From: an uncultured SAR86 cluster bacterium
GTDB lineage: Bacteria > Pseudomonadota > Gammaproteobacteria > Magnimaribacterales > Magnimaribacteraceae
DNA: 64,000 nucleotides
Direction of reading: 5' to 3'
Assembly: GCA_902532015.1 (NCBI GenBank)
Contig: CACAGI010000003.1
Span: 1-64,000 of the forward strand
The position numbers were made by a program, and so were the translations under genes. The notes below the pieces were generated by a model. That model had not been told where the DNA came from, made no database searches, and saw nothing but the letters and a program-made list of their open reading frames with translations. This document shows positions 28,884 through 38,754 of the stretch, in pieces (the first letter of the stretch is position 1; every line of letters starts with the position of its first letter).

Positions 28884-31751
28884 TTACTGACAAGCATCAC
28901 AGTCTGGATCTAGGACAGAACAGGCTGAAGGTGCTGTAGTTGCTGCTGGTTTTGGTTCATCAGGCTGTGCTGTTGCTGATACTGCATTTAGCTCACCTGT
29001 TGCTATTGTTGATTTTTCTGCCGTTGTCGCAGATCTTGATCTCAAGTAGTAAGTTGTTTTTAAGCCTCTCAGCCAAGCCATGCGATACATGATATCTAGC
29101 TTTTTTCCGTTTGGTTCGTCTATATATAGATTCAAAGATTGACTTTGATCTATCCATTTTTGTCTTCTGCTTGCTGCGTCAATTAGCCATCTTGGCTCAA
29201 TATCGAATGATGTAGCATAGAGTTTCTTAATCTCTTCTGGAATTCTTGATATTTCTTTCACACTTCCATCATAGTATTTCAGGTCATTTATCATTACTGA
29301 GTCCCATAAGCCAAGTTTCTTTAAGTTCTCGACCATAGGTATATTAGTTACTGTGAATTCTCCTGAGAGATTAGATTTAACATAGAGATTTTGATAAGTT
29401 GGTTCAATGGATTGAGATACACCAGTTATGTTAGCTATAGTGGCCGTTGGTGCTATGGCCATGACATTAGAATTTCTCATCCCTTGTTTTTTGACTGTCT
29501 TTCTTAGCTTGTCCCAGTCCATAGTAGAGCTTTCATCAAGGTCGAGATAGTTTTCTCCTCTGCTTTCTTTTAAAAGCTTAATTGAATCTATAGGCAATAT
29601 CCCTTGACTCCAAAGCGATCCTTCGTAAGACTTGTAAGCTCCTCTTTCTTTCGCAAGATCACTGGATGCTTTGATGGCGTAGTAACTGACCATCTCCATT
29701 GATCGGTCAGCAAATTCTACGGCTTCTTCTGATGCATAGGGCGTTTCAAGCATATAGAGTGCATCTTGAAAGCCCATAATGCCAATACCTATTGGCCTAT
29801 GCTTCATGTTTGATGTTTCTGCTGCCGTTACAGCGTAATAATTTATGTCTATTACGTTATCTAACATTCTTATTGCTGTTGTTATTGTTTTTTCTAGCTT
29901 TTCACCATCCATTTCTCCATCTTTTATATGATGAGTTAGGTTTACAGACCCGAGGTTACAAACAGCTATTTCATCTTGGCTTGTATTAAGTGTTATCTCA
30001 GTACAGAGGTTTGAAGAATGTACGACCCCTGTGTGCTGTTGTGGAGATCGAAGATTACAAACATCTTTAAAAGTTATCCAAGGATGTCCAGTTTCGAACA
30101 CCATAGAAAGCATCTTTTTCCATAGTTCTTTTGCTTCAACCTTTTTAAAGAATTCTATTTCGCCTGTCTCTGTCATTGCTTCATATTCTTCATACCTTTT
30201 CTCAAAGTCTAATCCATATAGATCATGTAGGTCAGGTGTATCGCTTGGAGTGAATAGTGTCCATGCTTTGTCTTCAGAAACTCTTTTTAAGAATAAATCT
30301 GGTACCCAGTTCGCTGTGTTCATGTCATGAGTTCTTCTTCTATCATCTCCTGTATTTTTTCTCAGCTCCACAAATTCTTCTATGTCTACATGCCAAGTTT
30401 CTAAATAAGAACAAACAGCTCCTTTTCTTTTTCCTCCTTGATTGACAGCTACTGCTGTGTCATTTACTACTTTAAGAAAAGGAACAACACCTTGAGACTT
30501 TCCATTTGTTCCTTTTATTTGTGATCCTAGCCCTCTAACAGGAGTCCAATCATTCCCTAGTCCTCCTGCCCATTTAGACAACATAGCATTATCTTGTATT
30601 GCACCATATATGCCGTGTAGATCATCTGGTACGGTTGTTAGATAACAAGAAGACAATTGAGAATGTTTTGTACCAGAATTAAAAAGTGTAGGGGTAGAAC
30701 TCATATAATCAAAACTAGAAAGAAGATTATAGAACTCAATTGCTCTTTCTTCTCTTTGGTCTTCTCTGAGTGCGAGACCCATAGAAACCCTCATGAAGAA
30801 TACTTGGGGCAGCTCATATCTGACTTCAGTATCATGGATGAAATATCTATCATAAAGAGTTTGAAGTCCAAGATATGTAAAGTCATTATCCCTTGCTGAG
30901 ACTATAGCTTGACCTAGCTTTTCTACATCCATCTCAAGAAGTTCTGGGTTTAATATTTCGTTTTCTACTCCTTTAGCAAGGAAATTTCTTAATGCTTCAG
31001 GATAGAGGGACTCCATTTCTTTTTGTGTTGCTTGCTTTTGCATTCCAAGATAAGTAAGCGCCTCTGTTCTTATGTTGTCTAGCAATATCCTTGCAGTTAC
31101 ATAAGTATAATTTGGCTCTTGCTCTACTAGGGTTCTAGAAGTCATTACTAAAGAAGTCCTTGCGTCTTCTTCACTTACTCCATCGTATAAGTTTTTGTTA
31201 GCCTCTTCTAATATGAGATCTGGGTTTGTATCTTCTAATCCGTCACACGCTTCTTTTACCATCTCTTCTAACCTATTCATATCTAGGTTATCTTCTTCCC
31301 CATTTTCAAGGACTATTTTTACTCCTTCTTTCTCTTTTGTCGCTTGACCCTCTTCTTTATTTCTAATCTGCTTCCTTTCTTCTCTGTACAAGACATATGC
31401 TCTTGCTACTTTTTGTTCCCCTGAGCGCATAAGCTCTAGTTCTACTTGATCTTGTATTTCTTCAATATGAAGTGTTCCTCCAGAAGGCATCCTTCTTGAG
31501 AAAGTTTCAGTCACAGAATTAGCTAATTGATTTACTTCATTATGTATTCTGGTGGAAGCAGCTGCTGCTCCGCCTTCCACGGCTAAAAAGGCTTTAGTGA
31601 TAGCTATGGCAATCTTCTCAGCATCGTAAGATACAACTGAACCATTTCTTTTGATAACTCTCATTTGACCTGGTGCTATTGCTGGCTTTGTTCCTTCAGG
31701 TTTTACTTCCTTTTTAGTTGTTTTTCCCGTTGTTTGCGCAGATGTTTCCAT
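28884..31751 (-). CDS. nrdA: Ribonucleoside-diphosphate reductase, alpha subunit (class I)
   Basis: N-terminal ATP-cone (RVIKRNGSVVSYDAEKIAIAITKAF); NLCTEITLNTS; MAIAPTATIANITGVSQSIEP; C-terminal Cys pair CDACQ. Confidence 0.97.
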   Translation of the reverse strand: METSAQTTGKTTKKEVKPEGTKPAIAPGQMRVIKRNGSVVSYDAEKIAIAITKAFLAVEGGAAAASTRIHNEVNQLANSVTETFSRRMPSGGTLHIEEIQDQVELELMRSGEQKVARAYVLYREERKQIRNKEEGQATKEKEGVKIVLENGEEDNLDMNRLEEMVKEACDGLEDTNPDLILEEANKNLYDGVSEEDARTSLVMTSRTLVEQEPNYTYVTARILLDNIRTEALTYLGMQKQATQKEMESLYPEALRNFLAKGVENEILNPELLEMDVEKLGQAIVSARDNDFTYLGLQTLYDRYFIHDTEVRYELPQVFFMRVSMGLALREDQREERAIEFYNLLSSFDYMSSTPTLFNSGTKHSQLSSCYLTTVPDDLHGIYGAIQDNAMLSKWAGGLGNDWTPVRGLGSQIKGTNGKSQGVVPFLKVVNDTAVAVNQGGKRKGAVCSYLETWHVDIEEFVELRKNTGDDRRRTHDMNTANWVPDLFLKRVSEDKAWTLFTPSDTPDLHDLYGLDFEKRYEEYEAMTETGEIEFFKKVEAKELWKKMLSMVFETGHPWITFKDVCNLRSPQQHTGVVHSSNLCTEITLNTSQDEIAVCNLGSVNLTHHIKDGEMDGEKLEKTITTAIRMLDNVIDINYYAVTAAETSNMKHRPIGIGIMGFQDALYMLETPYASEEAVEFADRSMEMVSYYAIKASSDLAKERGAYKSYEGSLWSQGILPIDSIKLLKESRGENYLDLDESSTMDWDKLRKTVKKQGMRNSNVMAIAPTATIANITGVSQSIEPTYQNLYVKSNLSGEFTVTNIPMVENLKKLGLWDSVMINDLKYYDGSVKEISRIPEEIKKLYATSFDIEPRWLIDAASRRQKWIDQSQSLNLYIDEPNGKKLDIMYRMAWLRGLKTTYYLRSRSATTAEKSTIATGELNAVSATAQPDEPKPAATTAPSACSVLDPDCDACQ

Positions 31752-31791
31752 TTTTTTCCCTTCCTCTGTCTTTTGTTGTCTTTTTCCTATA

Positions 31792-31807
31792 ACCCTACAT
31801 ATAGTGT
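31792..31807. promoter_or_regulatory. Putative NrdR box 1
   Basis: ACCCTACATATAGTGT, 14/16 by eye to recalled consensus ACACWATATATWGTGT; lies upstream of nrdA. Confidence 0.72.
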
Positions 31808-31823
31808 CTTATTTGATTTCGGA

Positions 31824-31839
31824 ACACAAGATACTGTGT
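31824..31839. promoter_or_regulatory. Putative NrdR box 2
   Basis: ACACAAGATACTGTGT, 14/16 by eye to recalled consensus; 32 bp start-to-start from box 1. Confidence 0.8.
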
Positions 31840-31889
31840 TTTTGTACAAAACACAATACTATAAATATAGAAATTTTCTGTGAATTTCA

Positions 31890-31898
31890 TGTGGATAA
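31890..31898 (-). promoter_or_regulatory. Perfect DnaA box (TGTGGATAA) between nrdA and glpK
   Basis: Reverse complement of TTATCCACA, about 140 bp upstream of the nrdA start. Confidence 0.6.
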
Positions 31899-31946
31899 GT
31901 TTTTATAAGTAATATTTTGTATACTCGCCCTTTAGATTAAGTATTT

Positions 31947-33404
31947 ATGCCTAAAAAAATTCTTTCAATTGATCAAGGAACAACTAGTTCTAGAGCAGTT
32001 GTGTATAGCGATAAAGGTGAGTTAATAGGGTATGAACAGATGGAATTTTCCCAACTGTTTCCAGATGATGGTTGGGTTGAGCATGACCCGGAAGAAATTT
32101 GGCAATCAGTTGTTCAGGTATTAAAAAGATCCATTCAGCGTTTCGATTTGATCCCTTCAGATATTGCATCGATAGGAATTACCAATCAACGAGAGACTGT
32201 CGTGATTTGGGATAAAAAAACAGGTAAACCAATTTACAATGCTATCGTTTGGCAAGATAGAAGAACGAGTGATTTCTGTGATTCTTTAAAGGAGAGTGAA
32301 AGCTTGATACAACAGAAAACAGGCTTAACAGTTGATCCATATTTTTCGGCTTCTAAAGTTAATTGGATTCTAAACAAAGTTAATGGTGCAAGAAAGAGGG
32401 CTGATAATGGCGAACTCCTATTTGGAACAATAGATTCTTTTTTGATATGGAAATTAACTGAAGGAAGAGATCATAAAACTGATGTATCTAATGCCTCGAG
32501 AACAATGCTGTACAACATTCGGACTAATTGTTGGGATGATGAATTATTAAGTTTATTTAGTATCCCCTCTAATTTATTACCATCTGTTTGTGATAATTCG
32601 TATGATTTTGGTTATACAGAATTGGTAGGTGGAAAGGTCAGAATAGGTGGAGTTGCAGGTGATCAACAATCAGCCTTGATAGGGCAATGTTGCTTTGATG
32701 TAGGCGATGTAAAAAGTACTTATGGAACGGGTTGCTTTATGATGATGAACACTGGTAGTGAGATAATCAATTCAAGCAATAAACTTTTATCTACTATAGC
32801 TTACAGGCTTGATGGTGAAACAACATACGCTTTAGAAGGAAGTATTTTTGTAGCAGGCTCCGCCATACAGTGGTTGAGGGATGGACTAGAATTTTTTCAA
32901 CAAGCTGCAGAATCAGAAGATATAGCCTTACAAGCTAAAGATAGCTCCAGAGTTATAGTTGTACCTGCTTTAACTGGTTTAGGTGCGCCATACTGGGATG
33001 CGGAAGCTAGAGGGGCAATTTTTGGCCTAACAAGAGATACAGGTATTCCTGAGATAACCAAGGGAGTGCTAGAGTCTGTTGCTTATCAAACAAAAGATTT
33101 ACTTGAAGCAATGAGAAACGATAAAGCCTTTTTTAATACTATTAAGATAGATGGAGGAATGGTAGCTAATAATTGGTTTTCACAAGAATTATCCAATGTT
33201 CTTCAGGTGACAGTTTCAAGACCAAAAATTACTGAAACCACTTCTCTAGGCGTTGCGTATTTAGCAGGACTGCATTCAGGTGTATTTGAAAATTTATCTT
33301 CTCTTAAAGATAATTGGGCAATTGATAGGAAGTTTACCCCTGATAGGACCACTACAGGTTATGTGGAATGGAAAAATGCTGTTAAGAAGGTACTTACAGA
33401 TTGA
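31947..33404 (+). CDS. glpK: Glycerol kinase
   Basis: ILSIDQGTTSSRAVVYS; GITNQRETVVIWDKKTGKPIYNAIVWQDRRT; YGTGCFMMMNTG. Confidence 0.96.
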   Translation: MPKKILSIDQGTTSSRAVVYSDKGELIGYEQMEFSQLFPDDGWVEHDPEEIWQSVVQVLKRSIQRFDLIPSDIASIGITNQRETVVIWDKKTGKPIYNAIVWQDRRTSDFCDSLKESESLIQQKTGLTVDPYFSASKVNWILNKVNGARKRADNGELLFGTIDSFLIWKLTEGRDHKTDVSNASRTMLYNIRTNCWDDELLSLFSIPSNLLPSVCDNSYDFGYTELVGGKVRIGGVAGDQQSALIGQCCFDVGDVKSTYGTGCFMMMNTGSEIINSSNKLLSTIAYRLDGETTYALEGSIFVAGSAIQWLRDGLEFFQQAAESEDIALQAKDSSRVIVVPALTGLGAPYWDAEARGAIFGLTRDTGIPEITKGVLESVAYQTKDLLEAMRNDKAFFNTIKIDGGMVANNWFSQELSNVLQVTVSRPKITETTSLGVAYLAGLHSGVFENLSSLKDNWAIDRKFTPDRTTTGYVEWKNAVKKVLTD

Positions 33405-33405
33405 T

Positions 33406-34284
33406 TTAATTTAGAAGTTCAACTAATAAACCCTTTTGCGCATGCAATCTATTTTCAGCCTGTGTCCATACCTTGCTTCTTTTGTCTTCTAATAAATCTT
33501 CAGAAATTTCTTGTCCTCTTATAGCAGGGAGACAATGTAAAAAAATTGCTTTATCATTTGCTTTATCCATTAGAGAGGGGCATATTTGGTAATCTTTGAA
33601 TAGTTGTTCTCTATAGTCTTTTTCTTTTTCATCTCCCATTGAGACCCATACATCTGTAGTTACCAGGCTGCTGTCATCTATTGCTTCATCTAATGATTCC
33701 GTAAAAATCACATTAGGAAGACCTTTAATTTTCGGCTGGAATTCCTTTGGGCATGCAACATGCAGTTGAAAATTAAAGATTTTGGCAGCTTCTGCATAAC
33801 TAAAACAAACATTATTAAAGTCTCCAGACCAACAGACCTTTTTGCCTTCAATAGAACCATTTTCTTCGTAATAAGTAAAAAGATCGGTTAATACTTGGCA
33901 AGGGTGAGATTGGTCGCTTAATCCATTGATGGTTGAACTTGCTGAAAATGATGCAAATGTCTCTTGTGTATCATGTTTTTGGGTCCTTAATACAACTCCA
34001 TCTGCCATTGACCCTAGTACCTTGGCAGTGTCTTCAAGAGGCTCTCCTCTGCCAAGCTGTAAATCTGTTATGGCTAGAAAACTAGCCTTTCCTCCAAGTT
34101 GATTCATGGCAACCTCAAAAGAGACTCTAGTCCTAGTTGATGATTTTTCAAAAATTAAGGCAATATATTTCCCAGCAAGCATATCTGACTTTTTGGTAGA
34201 TCCCTTCAGAGATAATGATCTTTCAATAATTATTTCTATATCTTTTTTAGAAAGATCACTTAAGTTTAAAAAGTTGTTATTCAT
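33406..34284 (-). CDS. argF: Ornithine carbamoyltransferase
   Basis: FEKSSTRTRVSFEVAMNQLGG; SDQSHPCQVLTDLFT; FLHCLPAIRGQEI. Confidence 0.95.
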   Translation of the reverse strand: MNNNFLNLSDLSKKDIEIIIERSLSLKGSTKKSDMLAGKYIALIFEKSSTRTRVSFEVAMNQLGGKASFLAITDLQLGRGEPLEDTAKVLGSMADGVVLRTQKHDTQETFASFSASSTINGLSDQSHPCQVLTDLFTYYEENGSIEGKKVCWSGDFNNVCFSYAEAAKIFNFQLHVACPKEFQPKIKGLPNVIFTESLDEAIDDSSLVTTDVWVSMGDEKEKDYREQLFKDYQICPSLMDKANDKAIFLHCLPAIRGQEISEDLLEDKRSKVWTQAENRLHAQKGLLVELLN

Positions 34285-34380
34285 GTATTTGTTAAAAAAA
34301 GGTTGAGAACTATATAGATTATCGAAGATTAACGCAATTAATGATATGCTTCGCGCCTTTTAAAGAGTTGTTAAAATTTT

Positions 34381-35568
34381 ATGGATAAATACCAGTTAAA
34401 AACTCATAGCAGTATCGCCAAGATAGGACTAGATAAACTTGAAGGAACAGAGTGTTCTATAGATGAGAATGCAGAGTCACCTGACGGAATACTTATAAGG
34501 AGCACAAAGCTATCTAAAGATTATTTAAAAGAGGGTCTAAAGGCCATATCAAGAGCCGGGGCAGGTGTAAATAATATACCGGTTGACTTATGTACTAAAA
34601 GGGGAATTGTTGTATTTAATACACCGGGAGCTAATGCGAATGCTGTAAAAGAACTAGTTCTAGCTGGATTAATGCTTTCTTCAAGAAATGTCTATGCAAG
34701 TATTGATTTTGTAAACGGACTTTCCCATCTCGAACAAATGCAAGATCTAGAACCATTTCTAGAAGATAATAAAAAATTATTTAAAGGCACTGAGTTAGCG
34801 GGTTCAACGCTTGGTGTAGTTGGATTGGGCGCAATAGGATCTAAGGTAGCAAGCATGGGAGTAGCCCTAGAGATGAATGTAATAGGCTATGATCCAGCTC
34901 TATCAGTCGAAGCTGCATGGAGACTGCCAAGTCAAGTTATTCCCGCTGACTCTATTGAAGACCTATTTACTACTTCTAATTACGTTTCAATACATATACC
35001 TGCTTTAGATGACACAAGAGGGATCATAAATAAAAATCTTTTTAAGAACGCTAGTAATCTATCACTTTTAAACTTTGCCAGACATGAAGTAATAAACACC
35101 GAAGACGTTCTAGAATATTTAGATAAAGGTAACCTAAAAAACTTTATAACAGATTTTCCAACTCCAGAATTAATTAATAGAGCTAATCGTTCAAAGGATG
35201 TTATCTTATTACCTCATATTGGAGCCAGCACTTCTCAAGCTGAAGATAATTGTGCTGTTATGGCCGTTAGTCAACTTGCAGATTTTTTACAAACCGGAAA
35301 CATAAAAAACTCTGTTAACTTTCCAGATGTACAACTTAAAAGAACTACAATAAATCGAATAGCTGTAACAAATAAAAATGTCCCAGCTATGATTGGCCAA
35401 ATAGCAACATCTTTAGGTGATTTAGACTTAAACATCGCAGATATGACAAATGTTAGTAGAGGCGACATCGCATACAACTTAATTGATATTGAAAACGAAG
35501 TTACCAATGAAGCCATTATTGAGTTAACTAAAATAAAAAATATTTTAAATGTCAGGCTCATTAAGTAA
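34381..35568 (+). CDS. serA: D-3-phosphoglycerate dehydrogenase (C-terminal ACT domain)
   Basis: ISRAGAGVNNIPVDLCTKRGIVVFNTPGANANAVKELV; GVVGLGAIGSKVA; LPHIGASTSQAEDN. Confidence 0.92.
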   Translation: MDKYQLKTHSSIAKIGLDKLEGTECSIDENAESPDGILIRSTKLSKDYLKEGLKAISRAGAGVNNIPVDLCTKRGIVVFNTPGANANAVKELVLAGLMLSSRNVYASIDFVNGLSHLEQMQDLEPFLEDNKKLFKGTELAGSTLGVVGLGAIGSKVASMGVALEMNVIGYDPALSVEAAWRLPSQVIPADSIEDLFTTSNYVSIHIPALDDTRGIINKNLFKNASNLSLLNFARHEVINTEDVLEYLDKGNLKNFITDFPTPELINRANRSKDVILLPHIGASTSQAEDNCAVMAVSQLADFLQTGNIKNSVNFPDVQLKRTTINRIAVTNKNVPAMIGQIATSLGDLDLNIADMTNVSRGDIAYNLIDIENEVTNEAIIELTKIKNILNVRLIK

Positions 35569-35860
35569 ATTTAATATTTTTTTCAAAGAAGACTTTTAAA
35601 CCCTTGTTTTATCAAAAGTTATCTAAATATTTATCTAATATAAAGTTTTATTTCTTATTATAATTTCTCACTTTTACTCACATACAAAATAGTTAATATC
35701 CTTACTCATTAATAAACTTAGAAAATATTCTAAAAAATACACTAAATTCACTATACATTCGTAAACTATTGATTTAATTATATATTTTATCTTTATGTTG
35801 AAAATTTGATCAATCTGTTAAAACTTATTTACTTAGCAACCATCCAGACGAAATTATGAG

Positions 35861-35895
35861 TTATCCAAAGAGTTATCCACAGAAATTGTGGATAA
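35861..35895. promoter_or_regulatory. Cluster of DnaA-box-like 9-mers in an AT-rich intergenic region
   Basis: TTATCCAAA (35861-35869, +), TTATCCACA (35873-35881, +), TGTGGATAA (35887-35895, -). Confidence 0.6.
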
Positions 35896-35945
35896 AATTC
35901 ATACTTCAGGCTTCTTAAAAAAAGCGTTAAAATTATAAATAATCT

Positions 35946-36635
35946 ATGAACGAAAAGCCTTCTAGGAGAACACCTAAAATCCACGATTCTTGGCTAAAAG
36001 AGATAGGGAGTGAATTTAGCAAGCCGTATATGCAAAAGCTGAGAGCTTTTCTTGTCGACAAAAAATCTAATGGAGTAAAAATCTTCCCTCCCTCTGATCA
36101 AATCTTTGCTGCATTATATGAAACTAGTCTCGATGACACAAAAGTGGTGATCATAGGACAAGATCCTTATCATAAAATTAACCAAGCGCATGGGCTATCT
36201 TTTTCAGTGAACCCTGAAATTAATATACCTCCCTCTTTAGTTAATATTTATAAGGAATTAGAAGATGACTTAGGATGCAAGGCCCCCACTCAGGGCTTTT
36301 TAATGAGTTGGGCCAAGCAAGGAGTGCTTTTATTAAATTCTATATTATCAGTCGAAGAAGGTAAGCCAGGATCTCATGCAAATAAAGGATGGGAGCAATT
36401 CACGGACAGGTTAATAGAGGTTCTCAATAACAGAAATGATCTTATTTTTATTTTGTGGGGAAATTATGCTGCTACAAAAGGTAATAAAATTGATAGAAAA
36501 AAGCATTTAGTTCTTAAAGCGGCTCATCCTTCTCCACTTTCTTCCCATAAAGGCTTCTTTGGATGTAAACATTTTTCTAAAACTAATAATTATTTAATAA
36601 AAAAAGGTAAAACCCCTATAAAGTGGACTATGTAG
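35946..36635 (+). CDS. ung: Uracil-DNA glycosylase
   Basis: VVIIGQDPYHKINQAHGLSFSV; LLLNSILSVEEGKPGSHANKGWEQFTD; AAHPSPLSSHKGFFGCKHFSKTN. Confidence 0.97.
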   Translation: MNEKPSRRTPKIHDSWLKEIGSEFSKPYMQKLRAFLVDKKSNGVKIFPPSDQIFAALYETSLDDTKVVIIGQDPYHKINQAHGLSFSVNPEINIPPSLVNIYKELEDDLGCKAPTQGFLMSWAKQGVLLLNSILSVEEGKPGSHANKGWEQFTDRLIEVLNNRNDLIFILWGNYAATKGNKIDRKKHLVLKAAHPSPLSSHKGFFGCKHFSKTNNYLIKKGKTPIKWTM

Positions 36636-36637
36636 AC

Positions 36638-37510
36638 TTATTCAAAAGTAATAAGAGAGGAGTCCTGGAATCTAACTTCACCACCATCGTAGTTTTTATT
36701 CATAGAAAATAAGCATAATCTTGAATTTTCTTGCTTGGCTTCAGATAGAACGGAGCCAACTCTATTGCCTTCTAGATTAAAGATTTCAGAAGATTTAGTG
36801 TCGTTATCTTCAGACCTTCCAATCATTAAAAAAGGTAGTTTCTTGGCTCTATAGTGCATTCTGGCAACAATTTCCTGCCCGGTATAGCATCCTTTTTCAA
36901 AGTCAATTCTGTTTGTGTGATGATACCCCAGTTCATGAGGTGTGTACTTATTTGCATCTTTAACTTGTACATTAAAATCTTTATTGATTATATTGTCCTT
37001 TTCCCACTCGTTTATGTCTTTTGATACTTCAACACTGTCAAAGCATGAACTATCCTTATCTAACAACAATAAGTGAAACCTTTTCTGGAGATAATGTATA
37101 CGTACGAATTTCTTATGACTCTGAACACTTAAACTCAAGTCTGTTTCGGAAAATTCACTCACTAAGAATTTTTCATTTATTCCAACAAATCTATATTCTT
37201 CATTCATTCGCATTTCTACTGCATAGAAAGGCGAATACTGCCTTAAGATAGTTTCAGTACCTTCCATTATTTCTTTATTGCCTATAAGAAGAAATGTATT
37301 TTTAAAGTTAGGCTTTTTAATCACTAAAAAGGAACTTTCAACTCTCCCTTTAATATTACACAAGGCCCCTATGGAGCCCATACTGCTTGTTACCTTTTCC
37401 ATATCAGAAGTAATTTGACCTTGCAGAAGATCAATTGCACCTTCACCTATGATTTCAAGTGTGCTCAAATAGTCTAATTCTATTAAATCAATTGATTGCA
37501 TAGGTAACAT
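36638..37510 (-). CDS. ygfZ: YgfZ/GcvT-like folate-binding protein (Fe-S cluster maintenance)
   Basis: KGCYTGQEIVARMHYRAK signature; divergent from sdhE. Confidence 0.92.
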   Translation of the reverse strand: MLPMQSIDLIELDYLSTLEIIGEGAIDLLQGQITSDMEKVTSSMGSIGALCNIKGRVESSFLVIKKPNFKNTFLLIGNKEIMEGTETILRQYSPFYAVEMRMNEEYRFVGINEKFLVSEFSETDLSLSVQSHKKFVRIHYLQKRFHLLLLDKDSSCFDSVEVSKDINEWEKDNIINKDFNVQVKDANKYTPHELGYHHTNRIDFEKGCYTGQEIVARMHYRAKKLPFLMIGRSEDNDTKSSEIFNLEGNRVGSVLSEAKQENSRLCLFSMNKNYDGGEVRFQDSSLITFE

Positions 37511-37525
37511 TATAAGGCATTAAAG

Positions 37526-37774
37526 TTGACGGAATTAAAGAAAAGAATTTTATGGCAATGCAGAAGAGGTCTTTGGGAGCTCGACGCTATCCTTATTCCA
37601 TTTGTGGAAGAACATTTTGACGCCCTTAACTCTGATAGTCAGGATCTATTTATGGAATTTCTTTCTTTTGAAGATATAGATTTATTTGATCTTTTGGTAA
37701 ATAGAAAAGAACCTATAGATACTAGAATGAAGCCTTTAGTAAGTAAAATTTTAAATAGCTATATGAAGATCTGA
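37526..37774 (+). CDS. sdhE: FAD assembly factor SdhE
   Basis: KKRILWQCRRGLWELDAILIPF (RGxxE motif), 82 aa, TTG start. Confidence 0.9.
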   Translation: MTELKKRILWQCRRGLWELDAILIPFVEEHFDALNSDSQDLFMEFLSFEDIDLFDLLVNRKEPIDTRMKPLVSKILNSYMKI

Positions 37775-37785
37775 GGCGCGGATAT

Positions 37786-38712
37786 ATGATTTTATTGGCA
37801 GATATAGGGGCAACTAATGCAAGATTTAGTGTTACAAATGGCGGCCCTCTCTATGAGCATTCTGATAACCTTCAAGTTAGTGAATATAACTCTTTACAAG
37901 AACTCTGTATAAAATACTTAGAGAAATATCAGCTTAAAGATAAAGTAAATAAAGCGGTTATTGGAGTAGCAGCACCTGTTATCAATGACGAAGTTTCATT
38001 TGTAAATGCAAGCATTTCTTTCAGCACTCAGGAGCTTAAAGAAGAACTTTTTAAGAAGGGTTTAATAGTTATAAATGATCTAGCTTTGCAGGCTCATGCC
38101 CTCCAAAGCCTAGAAGAAAATGAATTTTCCCACATAGGAGTTAAGAAAGATCAACTTAATGGACCTAAAATATTAATCTCTCCCGGAACTGGTCTTGGTT
38201 TGGCGGGAATAGTTAATCAAGACATCATTGCAACTGAAGCAGGACATCTCAATATACCTCAAAAAGAAAAAGAATCTGATCTAAAAAAAATTATAGATTT
38301 CTTTATGGTTTCGAATAACCGTGCCCCAACTTATGAAGACTTTCTATCAGGAAAAGGAATAAAATTCTTTTATGAGACTTTATCTGAAGGAAAGGGCGAG
38401 TATCTTTCCAGTAAAGAGATCCTGGAAAACAAAGATCCTTGTAAAAATTGTATAAATACAAGAGTGCTATTGGTTCATTTGCTGGCTTCTTATCTTAGGT
38501 ATGTTGCTTTAGTTTGGGGCTCAACTGGGGGAGTCTACCTCTCTGGCTCCATAGCGAACTCTTTAATCACAAAAGAAACATTCCAATCTTTCAGAGAGAT
38601 ATTTGAAGAGAGTGAAACTATGCAAAATCTATTAAAATCTATACCCTTGATTCTAGTAACAATTGAAGATATCGGTCTTAGAGGAGCTTTAGAGATATCA
38701 AAAAAGTTATAA
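37786..38712 (+). CDS. glk: Glucokinase
   Basis: LLADIGATNARFSV; SPGTGLGLAGIV; EAGHLNIP; GVYLSGSIANSLI. Confidence 0.92.
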   Translation: MILLADIGATNARFSVTNGGPLYEHSDNLQVSEYNSLQELCIKYLEKYQLKDKVNKAVIGVAAPVINDEVSFVNASISFSTQELKEELFKKGLIVINDLALQAHALQSLEENEFSHIGVKKDQLNGPKILISPGTGLGLAGIVNQDIIATEAGHLNIPQKEKESDLKKIIDFFMVSNNRAPTYEDFLSGKGIKFFYETLSEGKGEYLSSKEILENKDPCKNCINTRVLLVHLLASYLRYVALVWGSTGGVYLSGSIANSLITKETFQSFREIFEESETMQNLLKSIPLILVTIEDIGLRGALEISKKL

Positions 38713-38754
38713 GTCTTAACGAACTTTTTTATATATATTAAGTCTATCGAGTAA

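Noticed and set aside
29792-30899. Several + strand ORFs opposite nrdA (e.g. 30031-30330, 30657-30899)
   Set aside because: Antisense to a well-supported conserved gene; low-complexity Phe/Leu/Ser-rich translations typical of spurious ORFs.
31851-31866. Possible third NrdR box ACACAATACTATAAAT
   Set aside because: Only the left half matches the consensus, and the spacing (27 bp) does not fit as well as the 32-bp pair.
35271-35561. Antisense ORF opposite the serA 3' end
   Set aside because: Shadow ORF of a conserved CDS.
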